The notes below the pieces were generated by a model. It was not told the DNA's origin. It searched no databases and saw only the letters and a list, made by a program, of their open reading frames with translations. Shown here in pieces: positions 53,548 through 62,642 of a stretch of DNA of 64,000 nt (position 1 is its first letter; every line of letters begins with the position of its first letter). Both the position numbers and the translations under genes were made by a program. The DNA comes from an uncultured Lachnospiraceae bacterium (GTDB lineage: Bacteria > Bacillota > Clostridia > Lachnospirales > Lachnospiraceae), in NCBI GenBank assembly GCA_902779305.1, contig CACZBD010000009.1, positions 152,875-216,874 of the forward strand, read 5' to 3'.

Positions 53548-54611
53548 TATTCAAAACTCTCCGCTGTTTTAATTTCCTGTACTCTCAGGCAATAAGGCTC
53601 AAATACTTTTTTCAGTTCTTCAAAGTCGAGGCCGAGTGTCTGGCAGATGTCCGTATTGATCGTTGCCGTTCCGTTATCAAATGTCTTCACCGGTGTCGTT
53701 GCCGGATCGTTGCCGTCCACTAAGATCCCCTTGATCATGTTGGCGGTCTCCACGCCAAGATTCGCGTAATCAACGCCGTATCCTAAGAATGCGCCGTTCA
53801 AGGCAAAGGAATCCGCGCCGGTATAATGCGGGATGCCGGCATTTGCAAAGGTTTCATAGATCGACAGTTCCGCTGTCATGACCGTGTTGTCGGTCGGTGT
53901 GAATACGGCGTCAACCCCGTCGGATACCATGGCCTGCGCTGCGAGCATGACTTCATCAACGTTTGTTCCCGTATGTTCCACATACGCAACGCCCTTTTCA
54001 TCAAGGTATGCTTTTGCCGCTTCGATGGGCGCCGTGCTTGCATCCTGTCCGATATCATACAGAAGGCCGATCTTTTTTGCATCCGGATCTTTTGCAAAGA
54101 TCAGGTTCATGATCGCATTCGTATCAAGATAATCGCTGGTTCCGGTGATGTTTGCTCCGGGCGCGTCATTGGAAGCAACAAGGCCCGCGCCTTCCGGATC
54201 CGATACGGCCGCAAATACGACCGGGATGTTGGTTCCTTCCGTCAGACTCTGCATGGTCATCGCTACCGGTGTTGCAACACCGACCATGAGGTCGACCTTA
54301 TCTGCCATAAAGTTCGCCACGATCTGATTGAGAACGTTTGCGTCCGCATTGCAGTTATCGTAAGCGATCTCAAAAGTGACGTTATTTTCCTTGCCGAGTG
54401 TTTCCAGCTGTGCCTGAATGTTGTCGACGATCTGGTTTAAGGATGCATCATCCACATAATTGCAGATCCCAACCTTGAAGGTCTTGGCGCTGCCTGATGT
54501 ACCCGCATCCGCTGCGCCTCCTGACGCACAGGCGCAAAGCCCCGTCATGAGTACCGCCATCATCAATACTGCTGCTGCTTTTCTGATCGTTTTCCTGATG
54601 TTTCTTTTCAT
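53547..54611 (-). CDS. trpX: Tryptophan ABC transporter substrate-binding lipoprotein TrpX
   Basis: 354 residues of the ABC substrate-binding family with a periplasmic-binding-like fold. Lipoprotein signal AAVLMMAVLMTGLCAC with the lipobox LCAC, then VGICNYVDDASLNQIVDNIQ. It captures tryptophan outside the cell and gives it to TrpYZ. Its gene comes first after a T-box riboswitch that reads tRNA-Trp, which is the basis for the substrate. AGGAG lies 8 bases before the ATG. Confidence 0.9.
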   Translation of the reverse strand: MKRNIRKTIRKAAAVLMMAVLMTGLCACASGGAADAGTSGSAKTFKVGICNYVDDASLNQIVDNIQAQLETLGKENNVTFEIAYDNCNADANVLNQIVANFMADKVDLMVGVATPVAMTMQSLTEGTNIPVVFAAVSDPEGAGLVASNDAPGANITGTSDYLDTNAIMNLIFAKDPDAKKIGLLYDIGQDASTAPIEAAKAYLDEKGVAYVEHTGTNVDEVMLAAQAMVSDGVDAVFTPTDNTVMTAELSIYETFANAGIPHYTGADSFALNGAFLGYGVDYANLGVETANMIKGILVDGNDPATTPVKTFDNGTATINTDICQTLGLDFEELKKVFEPYCLRVQEIKTAESFE

Positions 54612-54668
54612 TGTCCTGTCTCCTTTTCTTTTTGTGCGTTGTTTTCAGTATCCGTGAGACAGAAGCAA

Positions 54669-54711
54669 TAAAAAAATCCTGTCCCACATCACTTCAGTGC
54701 TGGGACAGGAT
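54669..54711 (-). terminator. T-box regulated terminator
   Basis: Perfect 11-base stem ATCCTGTCCCA / TGGGACAGGAT around a 14-base loop, followed on the minus strand by U residues (T-run 54675-54670). It would be opened when uncharged tRNA-Trp binds the T-box. Confidence 0.92.
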
Positions 54712-54938
54712 CAAATATCCTGCGGTGCCACCCGGCTTGATGCATTCGCATCCACTCAACGCATACCAACATATGCTGACTTTGTTAACGGAGAGTCTGC
54801 CCCGTCTCCCATACTCACCTTGCGGTTTTCCGTTCGCCCTCGAAAGTCCATTCAGACCTGTATTCTTTATCGCAATCCCACCGCCTGCGACTCTCTTTAA
54901 AGAAGTGACAGTACTTACTACTCTTTCTCACAGGTTTT
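54669..54938 (-). ncRNA. T-box riboswitch, predicted tryptophan-specific, upstream of trpXYZ
   Basis: Minus-strand leader of about 270 bases. Stem I base GAAAG (54927-54923) pairs with CTTTC (54846-54842). The specifier loop has AGTAGTA on its 5' side and GAATGGA on its 3' side (specifier UGG at 54850-54848, Trp codon). The distal part has AGAGAG and GCGGTGGGATTGC. The T-box sequence GGGTGGCACCGC is at 54733-54722, followed by the terminator. The antiterminator bulge reads UGGC, which pairs with a G discriminator base, as in bacterial tRNA-Trp. Both points agree with the TrpXYZ call. Confidence 0.95.
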
Positions 54939-54943
54939 GTTCA

Positions 54944-54972
54944 TTTATATCACATCAAAAATTTGGTGTCAA
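54944..54972 (-). promoter_or_regulatory. Sigma-A promoter of the trp transporter leader
   Basis: Minus strand: -35 TTGACA (54972-54967), 17-base spacer, -10 TATAAA (54949-54944). Start of transcription would be near 54937, just before the stem I base. Confidence 0.85.
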
Positions 54973-55000
54973 CTTTTTTCTGAAAATTTTTCCGCTCTGT

Positions 55001-56191
55001 TTATTTCACCATCACGCAGAGTTCACTGTTATCCGCCTGAACGACTTTAAACAGATTTCCGCCTTTGCAGTTTAGGTAAGCCGATTTCCCCTGAATGACG
55101 GAAGTCGCCACCACATTCTGGTCCGCGTCGATCAGATCATATGATCTTCCGTCGTTCGTAACGAGCGCATAGCCGGCAGCATTGTACGCGCTTGCATCCC
55201 GATACATGGCGATCTCGTTTCCGTCTCCGTCCACATATCCCCACTCAGACTGGTCGGCATTCGATACAAAATATCCGTCAACGGCATCTTCTTTGCTGAC
55301 GCTTCCGTACTTCTCATTGGAAAAGAACGACGGTATGTCGGTATTATTTTCACAGGCAATGATATATTCCTCTTCGGAGATTTCCTGCCTGGTGTCTAAA
55401 TTGAAGCAGAAGATCGTTTCGTATGTTGCATCATTGTAGACCAGTTTGCGGCCGCCCACGGTCAGATTGTCAAGCTTCGGGAACTGCTTGCCGAAGAGTT
55501 TTCCGCTTTTCACTTCTTTTTCCAGGACCAGACGGAAATCATAATCATAAATGCCGATCGTGGACGTTTTGCCTTCCGACCCGGACGCGATCATAAAGCA
55601 GTCATCCGTAACCGTGACCGCATGTCCTTTGTAGGCCGATCCGGAAAGCCTGCAGTCAAGCGAGCGCTCATACACGGGGATCCCGTCAAGCGTATAAAAT
55701 TCGTAATGCCATAGATTCTTCGGGTCCTGATATTCTTTCACGCAAAGCTCATCATTGATCACATGGCTCCAGGTCCCGCCGTCCAAGAAGCTCACATCCA
55801 GGATCTCAAACGATATGGGATCGCCCTCGGTCTTGCCGCAGTTTCTGCAGGTTTTCGGCGCATCCAGCGTTGCCGGCGCAAAGTCATGCTCCAACGGCTC
55901 CCCTTCGGTCTTGCCGCATCTTTTACAGGTTTTGGGGCTTTCGCAGGTCGCCTCTTCCCATTCATGTCCGAGCGGTTTCCCTTTCTTTTTCCCGCATCTT
56001 GCGCATTTCATCGGTTCTTCGCAGGTCGCCTCGATAATGTCATGTCCCAGAGCTTCCCCTTCGGTTTCTCCGCAAGTCTTACAGGTTTTCGGTTTTTCGC
56101 AGGTCGCCTCTTCCCATTCATGTTCATGACCGCATCCTGCGATCAGAAGAGACATCAGAACCGCAAACAGGATTACCGTGATCTTTTTCAT
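55001..56191 (-). CDS. Lipoprotein with four Cys-pair repeats and a WG-repeat-like C-terminus
   Basis: 396 residues. Lipobox LLIAGC after a short signal. Residues about 20-130 are four repeats of about 26 residues, of the type GHEWEEATCExPKTCxxCG; the fourth has lost the first Cys (ATLDAPKTC). Each copy has a Cys set that may bind metal. The C-terminal region (140-396) has beta strands with GYVDGDGNEIA, similar to WG repeats. Such Cys repeats occur in surface proteins of Clostridia and Bacteroidetes; function unknown. It is read before the trp leader promoter, with a separate upstream promoter region. Confidence 0.8.
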   Translation of the reverse strand: MKKITVILFAVLMSLLIAGCGHEHEWEEATCEKPKTCKTCGETEGEALGHDIIEATCEEPMKCARCGKKKGKPLGHEWEEATCESPKTCKRCGKTEGEPLEHDFAPATLDAPKTCRNCGKTEGDPISFEILDVSFLDGGTWSHVINDELCVKEYQDPKNLWHYEFYTLDGIPVYERSLDCRLSGSAYKGHAVTVTDDCFMIASGSEGKTSTIGIYDYDFRLVLEKEVKSGKLFGKQFPKLDNLTVGGRKLVYNDATYETIFCFNLDTRQEISEEEYIIACENNTDIPSFFSNEKYGSVSKEDAVDGYFVSNADQSEWGYVDGDGNEIAMYRDASAYNAAGYALVTNDGRSYDLIDADQNVVATSVIQGKSAYLNCKGGNLFKVVQADNSELCVMVK

Positions 56192-56249
56192 GTTATTGCT
56201 CCTTCTGTTTTATTCTGTTGATTATTGTGCTTTTTTCTTAAAATTGGAG

Positions 56250-56255
56250 TATAAT
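56250..56255 (+). promoter_or_regulatory. Candidate -10 for plsC
   Basis: TATAAT (56250-56255) lies 38 bases before the plsC ATG. The -35 region is weak. A TATACT on the minus strand at 56253-56248 overlaps the same bases, so the divergent genes may share this site. Confidence 0.5.
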
Positions 56256-56293
56256 CCTTATGGACTATAAAGTTTATGTTTCAGGAGTGTATT

Positions 56294-57025
56294 ATGATCC
56301 GTTTTATCATCGCCATCATCGCAGTCGTTCTATTTTTCACAGCCAGCGTTCTGATCCTTCCCGTGGAGTGGATCATCGGGAAATTCAATCCCGGCGTCAA
56401 AGAACGCAGCTGTCTTGCGATCGTAAAGTGGGCTTTCCGCGTTGTGATCTTTATTTCGGGCTGCAAGCCGAATGTCATCGGTCACGAAAATGTTCCGACC
56501 GACGAGCCCGTTCTCTATGTTGCCAATCACCGGAGCTTTTTTGATATCATCATCACCTATTCGCTGGTGCCGGGTCAGACCTGCTATATTTCCAAGAAAG
56601 AAAACCGCATCCCGATCATGGCCCAGTATATGCGCAATGTACACTGTCTGTTCCTGGACCGTAAAGATGTAAAGCAGGGAATGAAAGTCATCTTAAGCGC
56701 GATCCAGCTGATCAAAGACGGCGTCTCCGTCTGCATTTTCCCGGAAGGAACCCGTTCGCGCACCGGCGAAATGCTTCCTTTCAAAGAAGGCTCTTTCAAG
56801 ATCGCTTCCAAAACCGGCTGCAAGATCATCCCGATCGCGATCACCGGTTCCTCTGCGATCTTTGAGGATCACCTTCCCAGGCTGAAAAGCGGAGAAGTGA
56901 TCGTGGAATACGGGAAACCGTTTAAGATCAGTGATCTTTCACCGGAAGATCAAAAATTCCCCGGAAGGTACACCCGGAATCTCATCGCTTCCATGCTGGA
57001 AAAGCACAGCTTGAGCAAACCCTGA
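56294..57025 (+). CDS. plsC: 1-acyl-sn-glycerol-3-phosphate acyltransferase (PlsC-like)
   Basis: 243 residues from ATG 56294 with AGGAG 7 bases upstream; an upstream in-frame ATG at 56276 has no site. One membrane helix at the start (FIIAIIAVVLFFTASVLIL). The acyltransferase motifs are NHRSFFD (HX4D) near residue 78 and FPEGTRSRTGEM near 152, with PIAITGSSAIF at the end. It adds the second acyl chain to make phosphatidic acid. Its TGA stop directly abuts the stop of murF on the other strand, with no base between. Confidence 0.94.
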   Translation: MIRFIIAIIAVVLFFTASVLILPVEWIIGKFNPGVKERSCLAIVKWAFRVVIFISGCKPNVIGHENVPTDEPVLYVANHRSFFDIIITYSLVPGQTCYISKKENRIPIMAQYMRNVHCLFLDRKDVKQGMKVILSAIQLIKDGVSVCIFPEGTRSRTGEMLPFKEGSFKIASKTGCKIIPIAITGSSAIFEDHLPRLKSGEVIVEYGKPFKISDLSPEDQKFPGRYTRNLIASMLEKHSLSKP

Positions 57026-58522
57026 TCATTCCTGCAGAACGTCCAGCAGCTTGGAAAATCCCATGCCGTGAGAGGCCTTGATCAGGATCGTATCATCATC
57101 CTCAAGAAGTCCCATAGTCTGTTCGGGCGCCGCGCTCCAGTCGATCGGTGCCGACCGGATCTTCCGTTCTTTCCGGATCTCTTCGATCAGTTCTTCGAGG
57201 CTCTCAAACCAGAAGGTTTTCTGCGTTCCCTCTTTTGCTGCTTCATACATGTATTCTGACATTTTTCCACAACAGATCAGCACGTCTACTTTATCCTTCG
57301 CGTAAGATCCGACGGAAGCATGCATCTCACTGCTGTTCTCACCCAGTTCAAACATATCCCCCAGGATCGCGACTTTTCTGCCCTGCGCATTCTGCAGAAG
57401 ATCGATCGCTGCCTGCATGGCCTTCGGGTTGGCATTATAGCAGTCATCGACCAAAAGGTAATCCTGTGTGTGGATCAGATGCGATCTGCCGCTCATGCCC
57501 TCCACGCTGCTGATCCCGTCCCGGATCGCAGACAGGCTCATGCCGAGCGTCAGTCCGACAGCCGTGGCTGCCAGGGCGTTGTCCACCATATGAATGCCCG
57601 GGAGCGGGACCCTTACGGGAAAATCACCCGCCGGGGTATGTACCATGCATCCGGTCCCCTCGAGGCCGAAACTGACGATATCCGTGGCATAGACGGAAAG
57701 CGCGCATTTTGCGGTCTTGTCTTTCTGCGCGCGTTTTTCTTCTTCCGTAAAGCAGGAGCCGAAAAAGACGGGCTTCGTTCCGTCCACATCCGTGATCTGC
57801 TGCAGCTTTGGATCATTCCCGTTTAAGATCACGGCGCCTTCCCTGTTCCGGTTTAAAAAGATCTCCGTTTTCGCTTTCAGGACGCCATCCAGATCTCCTA
57901 AGAATTCCAGATGACAGGGTCCGATATTCGTGATCACACAGTGGTCGGGTTTTGCGATCTCACTGAGTCTTGTCATTTCGCCAAAATCACTGATCCCCAT
58001 CTCGAGGACCGCCACCTCGTGTTCCTCTCTCAAAGAGAAGATGGACAGCGGAAGGCCGACCTCATTGTTGAAATTTCCCTGAGTCTTCTGCACGCGAAAC
58101 TGCCCCGAAAGAACGGAGGCGATCATCTCTTTGGTACTGGTCTTTCCAACGGATCCCGTCACACCGATAACCGAAATATCCAGCAGGCTGCGGTAATATT
58201 TTGCAAGGTCTTTCAGCGCCTGAAACGAATCTTTGACAACGATATAATTTCCTTTGATGCCGTCAGGTACAAACGGGGACTCTTCCAGTTCCTCTTCGCT
58301 GATCACGCAGAGTGCTCCCAAGTCCCAGACCTGCGGGATAAAGGAATGTCCGTCGACTCTTTCCCCTCTGGTGGCCACAAAGAGATTGCCGCTTTCGACT
58401 TTTCTGGAGTCGATCACGACATTCGTCACTTCCGTTTTCGAGCCGTCCTCCGTATCCCTTTGATACAGATGCAGCGTCCCGTTACAGGCCTTTGCGATAT
58501 TGTTTAAAGTCATGCCTTTCAT
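57026..58522 (-). CDS. murF: UDP-N-acetylmuramoyl-tripeptide--D-alanyl-D-alanine ligase MurF
   Basis: Joins D-Ala-D-Ala to UDP-MurNAc-tripeptide; cytoplasmic, 498 residues. ATP-binding GVTGSVGKTSTKEM near residue 110, the conserved VLEMGISDFGEM and ITNIGPCHLEFLG in the middle, ILNGNDPK and the C-terminal LVDDCYNANPKAMQAAI. A longer frame (551 residues) opens upstream but overlaps the ddl gene; ATG 58522 has AGAGG 8 bases upstream and starts 5 bases after the ddl stop. Its substrate D-Ala-D-Ala is made by the product of that gene. Confidence 0.96.
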   Translation of the reverse strand: MKGMTLNNIAKACNGTLHLYQRDTEDGSKTEVTNVVIDSRKVESGNLFVATRGERVDGHSFIPQVWDLGALCVISEEELEESPFVPDGIKGNYIVVKDSFQALKDLAKYYRSLLDISVIGVTGSVGKTSTKEMIASVLSGQFRVQKTQGNFNNEVGLPLSIFSLREEHEVAVLEMGISDFGEMTRLSEIAKPDHCVITNIGPCHLEFLGDLDGVLKAKTEIFLNRNREGAVILNGNDPKLQQITDVDGTKPVFFGSCFTEEEKRAQKDKTAKCALSVYATDIVSFGLEGTGCMVHTPAGDFPVRVPLPGIHMVDNALAATAVGLTLGMSLSAIRDGISSVEGMSGRSHLIHTQDYLLVDDCYNANPKAMQAAIDLLQNAQGRKVAILGDMFELGENSSEMHASVGSYAKDKVDVLICCGKMSEYMYEAAKEGTQKTFWFESLEELIEEIRKERKIRSAPIDWSAAPEQTMGLLEDDDTILIKASHGMGFSKLLDVLQE

Positions 58523-58527
58523 TACAT

Positions 58528-59571
58528 TTACCTCTGGCTGTCTTCCTCGTATTTTGCAAGAGAGATCTTTAAGATCCACTCGCAAAGTTCGTTGAAGGAT
58601 TTTCCGATCGCGGCAGCCTCCTGCGGAACCAGGCTTAAGGGGGTCATGCCGGGCAGCGTATTTGCTTCCAGGCAGTAGCACTCCTCATCTTTTGTCATGA
58701 TAAAGTCCATCCTGGCATAGGTGCGGATCCCCAATGCATGGTAAGCCTTCACGGCAAGATCCTGGATCTTTTTGGTCGCCGCTTCGCTGATCTTGGCCGG
58801 ACAGATCTCCGTGGTGCTCCCGGCCTGATATTTGTTCTTGTAATCGTAAAATCCTTCTCTCGGCACGATCTCAACGATCGGGAGCGCAACGCCCTCGATC
58901 ACACCGTCCGTCAGTTCACGTCCTTCGATATATTGTTCCACAAGCACCTTGTTCTCGTACCGGAATGCCTTGATGACCGCTTCCCTGTATTCGTCCATGT
59001 TCCTGGTGATGTAAACGCCGATACTGGATCCGCCGGAGCAGATCTTGACCACGCAGGGGAATTTCGGCTCACGCGGATCATCAGGACCGGACAGAAGATA
59101 GCAGTCCGGCGTCTTCACGCCATGCGCGCGGAACATCTGCTTGGTCAGCAGCTTATCCATGGCAAGCGCGGAGCTTAAGGAATCGGTTCCGGTATATTTG
59201 ATGTCAAACAGATCGAATGTGGCCTGGATCTTTCCGTTTTCCCCGCAGTCCCCGTGCAGTGCCATAAACACGATATCCGCATCCTTGCAGATCCGGATCA
59301 CGTTCGGGCCGAACAGCATATTGCTCTGGTCTTTTCTGCTTTTGATGACTTCCGTGATGTCGGGCTCCACCTCTCTGACCGGCGCGACTTTCTCGGCCCA
59401 GTCGATATCCAGCGAAAACACATCATCGGGATCATTGTCATATCCCAAAAATACATCCAGAAGGATCGCCTCATGTCCGTTTTCTTTCAGCGCTCTGTAG
59501 ATCCTAGAGCCGCTCATCAGAGAAACATCTCTTTCTGTACTGATCCCTCCTGCCAAAACAACGATTCTCAT
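58528..59571 (-). CDS. ddl: D-alanine--D-alanine ligase Ddl
   Basis: Makes D-Ala-D-Ala from two D-Ala with ATP; 347 residues. N-terminal LAGGISTERDVSLMSGSRI, ALHGDCGENGKIQ, the ATP-grasp lysine region FPCVVKICSGGSSIGVY, VEQYIEGRELTDGVI and the omega-loop YDYKNKYQAGSTTEICPAKI. The Tyr of KYQAG is the residue typical of D-Ala-D-Ala rather than D-lactate ligases, which suggests vancomycin-type susceptibility of precursors. The ATG overlaps the previous stop by four bases. AGAGGAAAAA lies before it. Confidence 0.95.
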   Translation of the reverse strand: MRIVVLAGGISTERDVSLMSGSRIYRALKENGHEAILLDVFLGYDNDPDDVFSLDIDWAEKVAPVREVEPDITEVIKSRKDQSNMLFGPNVIRICKDADIVFMALHGDCGENGKIQATFDLFDIKYTGTDSLSSALAMDKLLTKQMFRAHGVKTPDCYLLSGPDDPREPKFPCVVKICSGGSSIGVYITRNMDEYREAVIKAFRYENKVLVEQYIEGRELTDGVIEGVALPIVEIVPREGFYDYKNKYQAGSTTEICPAKISEAATKKIQDLAVKAYHALGIRTYARMDFIMTKDEECYCLEANTLPGMTPLSLVPQEAAAIGKSFNELCEWILKISLAKYEEDSQR

Positions 59572-61214
59572 GATTTTTCCTCTTTCTTCTGTTTATTCTT
59601 TTTGTATTGTGTCAATACGATCAGGAGCACAAGGACCAAAAGACTGGAAATGCTCGAAAAATGCTGCAGGAAGGTTCCTGCGTATTTCACGGTCATGGTT
59701 CCCATGCGTCCGTTTAATTCCACTCTGCACATGCCGTTTCTGCCGGCGCTGACATTCACTCTGTCCCCTCCGACGTAGGCGCGGTATCCTCTGTAGTAGA
59801 TCAGCGGAACATCGGCGTAGTTATAGAACTTATCGATCGTTGCCTCCACGCTTCCTTTTCCTCTTACAAACGGAAGCTCTTCCCCGGTGTCCGTATACAG
59901 ATGCTCACTGTCCTCGATCAGTGTTTCCCTGTTCTCCACGGTCTTGGGCAGCCATTCTCCCGCGATCACATTTGCGGTAAACGGTTTATGGGAGTAATAA
60001 TCATCCGAATAATCATAGTAGGTGATCCCTGCGGAAGACAGAAATCCGAGCCCTCCCGCAATGCTGAACATGAGCACCAGGACCATGACAAGCTTTTTGC
60101 CGCCCTGCATCAGCGGTTCTAAAGAAGCTTTCACAAACTGCGCGATCAGGATAGCATCCGCTACGGCAAGCATTGCCGTTGCGAGCACGAAAAAGCGCCA
60201 CGGAAACTGCACAAAGGACAGCACGGCGTTCAGTCTCTTCCACGGAAGCAGGTCCGTTGCAAGAAATGCAAAAACACACCCTCCAAACAACAGCCAGTCC
60301 GCATAATCAACAAGCTCGCGGTTCTGCGCGTTTTTTCGGATCAGGATCCGAAACAGCGCCAGACAGAACAGCAAAACGCCGAGTCCCGGAAACGCCGGTG
60401 AAAAGATCTCATAGAACGGTTTTGCCGTCTGCTCCAGGCCGATCCATGCATCATTCACGTAAAGCGGTGTCGTGAGCATCATTTCCAGAAGCGGCGCCCA
60501 GTAGAACATCGTAAGCCCTGCCGTTACCACGATCGTAACAAACAGTTTCCGGAGCACGGATAGATTTTTAAACACTTTCCATTTCACCAGAAAGGCCACG
60601 AGCCCGAACAGCAGGCAGAAAAGAAACGTATTGGTATGACACAGAAGAACGCCCCCGTATCCCAGGCCAAGCGTCCAGGACCGGTCCGCCTCTTCATAGA
60701 GTACATTGTAAATGCCGAGGATCACAAAAGGCAGGAAAATAAAGGCCGTATACTCTCCGACCGCGCTTCTGACAAAGATGTCTCCGAGATAATACGGGCT
60801 CAATGTAAGAAGCGCTGCAGCCGTTATTCCTGCATAGGCAGAACCTGTCATGCGCTTTGTGCACCACATCGCTGACAGGCCGGTCAGAACGATCACGACG
60901 GCAACAAAAATATGATAGCAGGCGTTGATCCCGACACCGAGCGCTCTTAAGATCGCCGGAAGATAGAGCAGAAAATCCGGATAAAACAGCGAGCTTGCAT
61001 AGCCTGCGCCGCCGAAATACAGCAGATTGACTCTTGCAAACGGCCGCCCCGCAAGGATCCCTTCTTTCAGGGATTCGATCCTTAACAGATGGTATTCCAG
61101 ATCATGGCCGTTGATGCAGAGTTTCGTGATCAGCGGGCTGCATGCCGCAAGCATGATCGCAAGAAACGCAAAAAACGTTATGTATTTTTCCTGTTCCTGA
61201 AACCACTTCTTCAT
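59568..61214 (-). CDS. Multi-pass GT-C-like membrane protein (PTPS-related/YfhO-type)
   Basis: 548 residues with about 11 membrane helices and a soluble region near 420-515. The first loop reads CINGHDLEYHLLRIESLKEG, with an acidic-His set at the place of the GT-C metal/donor site, and NLLYFGGAGYASSLFYPDFL is the PTPS-related domain signature found in bacterial membrane proteins. It probably transfers a sugar or similar group from a lipid carrier on the outer face; acceptor unknown. It lies in the cca-ddl-murF run between PEGA and ddl. Confidence 0.8.
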   Translation of the reverse strand: MKKWFQEQEKYITFFAFLAIMLAACSPLITKLCINGHDLEYHLLRIESLKEGILAGRPFARVNLLYFGGAGYASSLFYPDFLLYLPAILRALGVGINACYHIFVAVVIVLTGLSAMWCTKRMTGSAYAGITAAALLTLSPYYLGDIFVRSAVGEYTAFIFLPFVILGIYNVLYEEADRSWTLGLGYGGVLLCHTNTFLFCLLFGLVAFLVKWKVFKNLSVLRKLFVTIVVTAGLTMFYWAPLLEMMLTTPLYVNDAWIGLEQTAKPFYEIFSPAFPGLGVLLFCLALFRILIRKNAQNRELVDYADWLLFGGCVFAFLATDLLPWKRLNAVLSFVQFPWRFFVLATAMLAVADAILIAQFVKASLEPLMQGGKKLVMVLVLMFSIAGGLGFLSSAGITYYDYSDDYYSHKPFTANVIAGEWLPKTVENRETLIEDSEHLYTDTGEELPFVRGKGSVEATIDKFYNYADVPLIYYRGYRAYVGGDRVNVSAGRNGMCRVELNGRMGTMTVKYAGTFLQHFSSISSLLVLVLLIVLTQYKKNKQKKEEKS

Positions 61215-61229
61215 TTTTGTGCCTTTGTC

Positions 61230-62642
61230 TTATTCCGGTAACAGATCCGAGAAGGAAAGCGTCACGTCATTTTTGTCGTTTTCCACATAGATCGTATAAC
61301 TCTTCGTGATATATCCGCTCCTGCTCAGCGTGATCGTATGCGAGCCGGTAACTTTCCCCGTGCTGATCGGCGCCACGCCGATATAATTGCCGTCCAGATA
61401 GACCTCCGCATCCACGGGCGCCTGCACATAGATCTTTCTGGTGTCCGAGATCATCGTATCCCCTCCGGTCTTTGCCGCATCCGGATTTTGCGTCACGGCC
61501 GGTGTCGGCGTCGGAGAAGTCCCGGTATCCTGTGTATTCTCTGTAAGGACCGTCGGCGGCATCGTCGGATGATTTCCCTCCACAGCCGTTTCTCCTCCGG
61601 TCTCTTCTCCTTCTTCCTCTTCTTCCGGAAGCGGATCCAGCGAGATCTCTATATTGGCATAATCATTCGTCACTTTGACTTTTGTTTCTACCGTCTCGTA
61701 ACCCGCAGCCGTAACCTTGATCTCATGCACGCCGTATTCGAGAGGAACTCTTTCCTCAAAATCCGTGATCTCTCCGTCTATATAGAGCTGCGCAAAATCA
61801 GGCGCGAGCGTAAACTGCACATGGCCGATCGCCACTTCCTCGACCTCGATCTTGGACAGATCCAGGATCGTTTCCTTATCGCGCTCGATGATCACATTCT
61901 CTTCCCCGGCATACCCTTTGTTGGTCACGCGCACCTTATAGCGGCCTTCCGCAACCGGGAGGAGCATCTCTTCCGTGATCGGCCGGATGATCTTCTGACC
62001 CACCTCGATCCAGCCGCCGATAAAATAGGCGTCATTGGCGACCCGGAGATATCCGTGTCCCTTTTCGACCATCATGGAACACACCTTACGATTATACCCT
62101 TTGATCGTCAGTGTGTCCATGTCCGTGATATCCATGAGCCGCACGGGTTCATCCGATGAAAAAGTCGCAAGATCGGAACCGAACTGGTATTTCTCGCCCA
62201 TGATCGTGATGATCTTACGGTTGCTGTCGATCTCGTAGTCCCGCATGTCCGTCATGGTCCAGGTCTTGGAACTGACCTTCACGCTGTCGACTTTCCCGCT
62301 GTGTTTGGAATAAACGATCTCTAAGATCTCCCCGTTTTGGATCTCGGAAACGGAAAGGGAATTTCCGTATTTATTCTGAAACAAAACGCTCCCGTCATAG
62401 GCAAGCTCATAGTCTTCCATGCTCCCAAGATGACGGAGACGGAGTTTTTTTTCGGCTTCCTTTTTCTCAAGGAGCACGGCGGTATCCGTTGTCTTCAGCT
62501 CGTCGAGGCTTACCACCTGTTCCGTTTCGGGCACTTCCGCATTCTGCGTCTGCGGCTTTTTCTTGTATTCTTTTGTGATCAGATAGGCCCCGAGAACCGC
62601 CAGGATCAGGATAAAGGCGATGGGCACGATGGCTTTTTTCAA
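61230..62642 (-). CDS. PEGA-domain membrane-anchored protein
   Basis: 470 residues. N-terminal helix anchor (IVPIAFILILAVLGAYLI), a central beta domain, then at least three PEGA-like units: YKVRVTNKGYAGEENVIIE, LEYGVHEIKVTAAGYETVETKVKV and the last one TGSHTITLSRSGYITKSYTIYVEN. An acidic-Ser/Thr/Pro linker joins the second and third. PEGA domains are beta modules on surface proteins, often for binding. The start is a TTG (GGGAG about 10 bases upstream) that overlaps the cca stop (TTGA). Confidence 0.82.
   Translation of the reverse strand: MKKAIVPIAFILILAVLGAYLITKEYKKKPQTQNAEVPETEQVVSLDELKTTDTAVLLEKKEAEKKLRLRHLGSMEDYELAYDGSVLFQNKYGNSLSVSEIQNGEILEIVYSKHSGKVDSVKVSSKTWTMTDMRDYEIDSNRKIITIMGEKYQFGSDLATFSSDEPVRLMDITDMDTLTIKGYNRKVCSMMVEKGHGYLRVANDAYFIGGWIEVGQKIIRPITEEMLLPVAEGRYKVRVTNKGYAGEENVIIERDKETILDLSKIEVEEVAIGHVQFTLAPDFAQLYIDGEITDFEERVPLEYGVHEIKVTAAGYETVETKVKVTNDYANIEISLDPLPEEEEEGEETGGETAVEGNHPTMPPTVLTENTQDTGTSPTPTPAVTQNPDAAKTGGDTMISDTRKIYVQAPVDAEVYLDGNYIGVAPISTGKVTGSHTITLSRSGYITKSYTIYVENDKNDVTLSFSDLLPE

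Noticed and set aside
54860..54862. UAC after GAA in the T-box leader as the specifier codon (Tyr).
   Set aside because: It lies in the upper stem rather than in the internal loop closed by GAAAG/CTTTC, and tRNA-Tyr has A73, which would not pair with the UGGC bulge. UGG at 54850-54848 fits better.
58523..58681. 53-codon N-terminal extension of MurF.
   Set aside because: It overlaps the ddl coding region and has no ribosome site; it lacks any MurF features.
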